From Dendrophyllia cribrosa (taxonomy: Eukaryota; Cnidaria; Anthozoa; Scleractinia; Dendrophylliidae): a stretch of DNA of 64,000 bases. Made by a program: the position numbers and the translations under genes. Of the stretch, positions 60,431 through 64,000 are shown piece by piece. The notes below the pieces were generated by a model that did not search any database, was not told the DNA's origin, and was given only the letters and a program-made list of their open reading frames with translations. Positions within the stretch are counted from its first letter, which is position 1. The number at the start of each line of letters is the position of its first letter. The DNA lies in assembly GCA_024195265.1 (NCBI GenBank), contig JAJLRJ010000007.1, positions 26,879,600 through 26,943,599 of the forward strand, written 5' to 3'.

Positions 60431-60516
60431 AAAGTCTTTAAACAAAGAAGTGAAATCCTCGCTAAACTTTTAATCCGGGATTAGCGTTAATTGGCTTTCG
60501 AACAACCGGGCCCTGG

Positions 60517-61447
60517 CAACTGATATTAACTGAAAATAACTCGTTCAATCAATTACCCATTTTTAGACCTGAAAATATTTAAAACTCTTTCGTTTTTTTC
60601 CGGGACAGAAACGTCATCCCGTGCCGATAATTCCTTGGGGATCATTTCGCGTCGTGCTTAGTTCTATTTGGGGATCATTTTGCGTCGTGGAGTGTGAATT
60701 GTCAAGTTGACGTAAGTTTAGCGATCTAACGAGTTTTTCCATCTCTAGACAACGTGTGAAACATGATACAGACCCACGGACCTCTTGAAAATATGACCTA
60801 CCCATCAATGAACAGGAAAAGTTTTAATCCATTCCCATTTCCCCTTTATGTCCTTTCAGTCCTATGCATTTAACATCCTTTTATACTTTAATTGCTTTCT
60901 ATTTTCATACTTTAGTGTCACTCTGTATTTTTGGTCATTCTTCGTATTTTACTTGAAATTCTTCCTCAATATTTTTTTATTCTGTCAACATAAATAATAT
61001 AATCTTTAGATTGTCGAATACAGATACCGGTATTGATAACTTTTCTCGATTTTCTTACCATTAAAGATTCAATTTGTGCATACATTTACTGTTGCAATTA
61101 TTGCATTATTATTGTATTTTTATTTGTTATTATTGAAATAATAACAAATCAGAAATTATTTTTTTTACTGAAATAAAAATTGTTCTTCACGCATAAATTA
61201 AATTATTTTGGAAGTTAACATTAACAAGTTTGTACGTTGAAATTATTATCGAATAGAAACTCGTCATAGTTTTGTGTTTGAACTTATTGGGAGGCTTCTA
61301 ATCAGTTACAAGTTCCACAGCTGTTCCTTTAAAAAGTTTCTCAGCTCGTAGCCTCGTGGAAAGGTTTTAGCAACCATGTGGTGAGTGGGTAGCCACTGTC
61401 ACCCTAAAGGATGGGTCTGATATCTCTCCCTCCAAACCTCACAGTTG
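60517..61447. other. Intergenic, AT-rich
   Basis: AT-rich sequence with a short duplicated GGGGATCATTT segment (60639, 60671) and a small ATTGTTATTATTGAAATAATAAC hairpin near 61125. No gene seen. Confidence 0.4.
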
Positions 61448-62072
61448 GTCCGATCAGTAATTCATCAAAAGTGTTCCATCAATAGCTCCCATGACATTAA
61501 TTGGTATATTTGTCAGATCTTGAAATGTTTGTCGGGTGGCCAATATATCTTGGTTGGTCGATGGAAACTTGATGTATTCCTCTTTGATTTCATATAAAGC
61601 ATCGACAAAATCTTGAACTGCCCCAATAACGGTCGTTGTACTGACATTAAAATTAGGACCTATTGTAAAAGAGTTTCAAGGCCAATGGGTACAAACCAAT
61701 TGCTAACATGTTCTTCGGGGTAACACAGTCATGCATGTATGTATTTTCTCTTGTGAGCCAGGGTCGGAGTATGTCTAAAAGCATCACAAAAGTATTTTTG
61801 TTTAAATGGAGCTGTCCCCGAAAGTAATCTTCAGGAATTGTGGCATCTGAATAATGTATGTCAAACCAGGATCGTTTGGGTCTTGGCAAAACCCAAAAAC
61901 GAGGAACTTGACAGGCACGACATCTTCGCCCGAATCTTTGCCGCTGATGGTCCCAGATCATAAGTTGAGCTTGAAGTGCACATATTTCTATCAGGCTTGT
62001 CAAAAGAATCACTCTTTGAATGTGGTTAGCCGCACTTGTGTTCAGCAGGAAGAGATTAAGCGCAAAGAACAA
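61448..62072 (-). pseudogene. Harbinger transposase-derived nuclease (HARBI1-like) remnant
   Basis: The first part reads ...RFGRRCRACQVPRFWVLPRPKRSWFDIHYSDATIPEDYFRGQLHLNKNTFVMLLDILRPWL and TPKNMLAIGLYPLALKLFY, typical of HARBI1 N-terminal regions. After a frameshift at ~61662 it continues GPNFNVSTTTVIGAVQDFVDALYEI and ends at VMGAIDGTLLMNY-stop, the first catalytic Asp block (GxxDGT). The rest of the DDE domain is missing. A decayed Harbinger/PIF element. Confidence 0.75.
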
Positions 62073-62426
62073 TTATTGAAATAGACATTGATTCATTGAT
62101 TTTTAATGTAAACGCGCCTGTTCAGTGACTACAAAAAATATTAATTTTGAAAAATGTGCAACTCTTCATATTGTCTTGCAAATGTTAGCTCAGAAATTGA
62201 CAAGTTGTCTCGGACAATTTTTTATGTCAATTTCTGTCCAAATTGTCGCGGACAATTCAAAAGTTGTCAGCAAGTGCAATTCTGGTCTTAGTGGAGATTT
62301 TGATCATGTGATCTGCTGTGTGCCAGGGTCTTCTTCCAGACCGCTGCCATATTAAAAACAGAGAAGACCCTGGGGACAAAGTTGATGGCAATTGAAAAAA
62401 AGATTTTCGAATGGACACTTAAGCAT

Positions 62427-62602
62427 ACCTACAATAATTCTAGACACATTTGTTGGGACAGATCAGATGTTTTCTCCCCTCTCAATGTTGGTTTTTAAGA
62501 TTGGATCACAAAATTTGACGTTGGAAAGGGGAAAGACAGAATATAAATCAGAATACGAGTGTTGCACAGGTGTCCCAACTTAATGTGTCTGGGATTGTAG
62601 GT
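62427..62602. mobile_element. MITE with ACCTACAAT ends, copy 2, at the 3' end of TAMM41
   Basis: Inverted ends ACCTACAATAATTCTAGACA / ...GTGTCTGGGATTGTAGGT. It begins about 5 bp beyond the TAMM41 stop codon, so the 3' UTR must run into it. Confidence 0.65.
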
Positions 62603-62607
62603 TCACT

Positions 62608-63636
62608 TTATCTCCTAACAATTCCCCGGAGCATTTTACTAACTTTCTGAGCACTGTAGATCAAGGTTTTGTGGCCTCCTGCAGTAATGATTCCTTTGAT
62701 ACTCTGTGTGATGCTGGATTTCCTTACAATGGATGCTATACCCTTTCTAACTAGCTCTGAACATTTGACTCTATCTTTAGAAGCCTTAAATAATGCTTCT
62801 TCGATTATGGATGGCGTGGCTTCTTTACCGATGACACCTTGGACCAACTTTTCCTGTAGATACCTGGGTAATGACATCAGTTGAGAAAACATCACACTAC
62901 TTTCCTGATTCTGCTGATATTTACAAGATGAAGAACTGAAATGAAGTTGACTTGAATTCAAAAGAATTGGTCTATAAAGGTCTCTAAAAGGTTCAATATT
63001 GGAATCGACAATGTTCTGTACTTTACCCTTGTTTTCACCAACAACCATTCTGAAGTCTCCAGCATATGACAAACCCGCGATGCTTAGGAAAAGGTCGTCT
63101 TCTGTAAAGTACTCTGGAAGGTTCAAGAGTGCTGCAGTGACAGCACTATTTAAATTCCCTTTCAGAGCTGGCAGAATATCACCGTCATTTACCCGTTGTA
63201 AGATTTTAACTGGTTTTTGAAGTCGTCCGGAAAGATACAACCATTGCCAGTCGTTTAGGTCAAGAAGAAAGTTCTCGCGACTGATAGTTCCATATTTTAT
63301 GACACTTCCTTCCATTGGCACCAGAGTATTGTAGTACATTCCTGCACCGAATTTATCTTGCAGTGAAACAACAGCATTTGAACCAAAACGTCCAACAAAC
63401 GAGTAGTGGTTTGAATGGAGTTTCAAATTCTCTTTATGCCATTGTTCAGCGTTTTCGAGCACAAAAACGAAGTCCAGCATGTTCTTTAAAGATATATTTC
63501 CTTTCTGCTTGAATATTCCAGAGCCATAAGCAAAAGCAAGCGAAATTCCGCGCGGAAAACGAGACACAACTTTTTGCAGAAATTCAACATGTGGGTCCGC
63601 CATTTTGTTCGCGCTGGAACCCAGTCCCCTTTTCAT
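62608..63636 (-). CDS. TAMM41: Mitochondrial phosphatidate cytidylyltransferase (TAM41), single exon
   Basis: Tam41 makes CDP-diacylglycerol from phosphatidic acid and CTP on the matrix side of the mitochondrial inner membrane, the first committed step towards cardiolipin. The 342-residue protein has the family nucleotidyltransferase features: AFAYGSGIFKQ (YGSG at 37-40), MLDFVFVLENAEQWH with Asp55, NLKLHSNHYSF (NHYS 76-79), KYGTISRENFLLDLNDWQWLYLSGRLQKP in the middle, and a basic C-terminus. Length is usual for the family. Translation could start at Met1 or at Met12 (MADPHVEFLQ); Met12 matches the family better. No intron interrupts it. The stop codon is followed within a few bases by a MITE (62427-62602), and a Penelope-type repeat end lies just upstream (63640-63682). 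Confidence 0.94.
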   Translation of the reverse strand: MKRGLGSSANKMADPHVEFLQKVVSRFPRGISLAFAYGSGIFKQKGNISLKNMLDFVFVLENAEQWHKENLKLHSNHYSFVGRFGSNAVVSLQDKFGAGMYYNTLVPMEGSVIKYGTISRENFLLDLNDWQWLYLSGRLQKPVKILQRVNDGDILPALKGNLNSAVTAALLNLPEYFTEDDLFLSIAGLSYAGDFRMVVGENKGKVQNIVDSNIEPFRDLYRPILLNSSQLHFSSSSCKYQQNQESSVMFSQLMSLPRYLQEKLVQGVIGKEATPSIIEEALFKASKDRVKCSELVRKGIASIVRKSSITQSIKGIITAGGHKTLIYSAQKVSKMLRGIVRR

Positions 63637-63639
63637 GAA

Positions 63640-63682
63640 TGGGGTTAGTTTCTAGAGAAACTGTGGTGCTGCGTCGGTGGGG
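63640..63682. repeat. Penelope-type terminal fragment upstream of TAMM41
   Basis: The segment GGTTAGTTTCTAGAGAAACTGTGG + TGCTGCGTCGGTGGGG is the inverse of 9192-9232 at the right end of the Penelope dimer. It lies within 5-45 bp of the TAMM41 start. Confidence 0.65.
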
Positions 63683-63714
63683 TACGGAAGCCGATAAGGG
63701 CCAATCCTAAAATA

Positions 63715-64000
63715 ATTTTCAAATCTCGAAAAAAGTTTCAAATCTAAGTAATTTGTTCAAATCCTTGTCCACTATTCTTTTCCAATCCGAAAATATTTTT
63801 CCAAATCCGAAAATGTTTTTCCAAATCCGAAAATGTTTTGCAAATCCGAAAATAATTTTCCAAATCCGAAAATCGTTTTCAAATCCCGAAGAGATTTTGA
63901 AATCCGAAAATGTTTTCCAAATCTGAAAATAATTTTCCAAATCCGAAAATCGTTTACAAATCCCAAAAAGTTTATCCAATCCAAAAATCGTTTTCAAATC
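63715..64000. repeat. ~20-bp tandem repeat reaching the window edge
   Basis: About 13 units of CAAATCCGAAAATNNTTTTC, variable between units, continuing beyond the window. Confidence 0.85.

Larger units (their letters stand above)
59468..60516. mobile_element. MITE with CCAGGGCC ends (outer shell of the nest)
   Basis: Ends CCAGGGCCGGGT / ACCGGGCCCTGG; its two halves match the uninterrupted copy at 47500-47743 read in reverse (GTCTTCACTACTA..., GAAATCC..., TTTTAATCCGGGATTAGCG). Confidence 0.7.

Overview
The window is animal nuclear DNA: AT-rich, with short exons split by GT-AG introns and a dense load of short inverted-repeat elements. The gene content (a ciliary IFT protein, a splicing-associated protein, a mitochondrial lipid enzyme) and the repeat mix (Penelope-like element with GIY-YIG domain, Crypton-like, THAP, Harbinger and Tc1-like fragments, tRNA-derived SINEs, many TTAA-flanked MITEs) suggest an early-branching metazoan, most likely a cnidarian such as a coral or sea anemone. 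That placement is inference.

Layout. 1-43679 (minus strand) is almost entirely one gene, TTC21B (IFT139). I could place 38 coding exons that join in frame to 1191 codons; the last ~125 codons lie left of the window. Its introns hold nearly all the repeats, including an inverted dimer of a Penelope-like retroelement (5759-9235), a Crypton-like first exon, a THAP fragment, a GGAA microsatellite and an 80-bp tandem array grown from the end of a MITE. 43680-43864 is a compact divergent promoter shared with CCDC12 (plus, seven exons, 43865-49890). 52459-54571 (plus, two exons) encodes a secreted protein with a C-terminal LamG/ConA-like domain. 55922-57774 is a transposon-like unit with ~360-386 bp terminal inverted repeats, a 9-bp target duplication and one unrecognised zinc-ribbon-like gene. 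57784-62600 is repeat-rich, with two decayed DDE transposase genes and a three-level nest of elements. 62608-63636 (minus) is TAMM41 as a single exon. The right edge is a ~20-bp tandem repeat that runs out of the window.

The host genes are not a functional cluster. TTC21B serves retrograde intraflagellar transport, CCDC12 the spliceosome and TAMM41 mitochondrial cardiolipin synthesis; only TTC21B and CCDC12 are likely to share regulation, through their common promoter. The more unusual material is in the mobile DNA: the Penelope palindrome with hammerhead-like ends, the cargo-bearing long-TIR element, and several examples of elements landing in or growing from one another.
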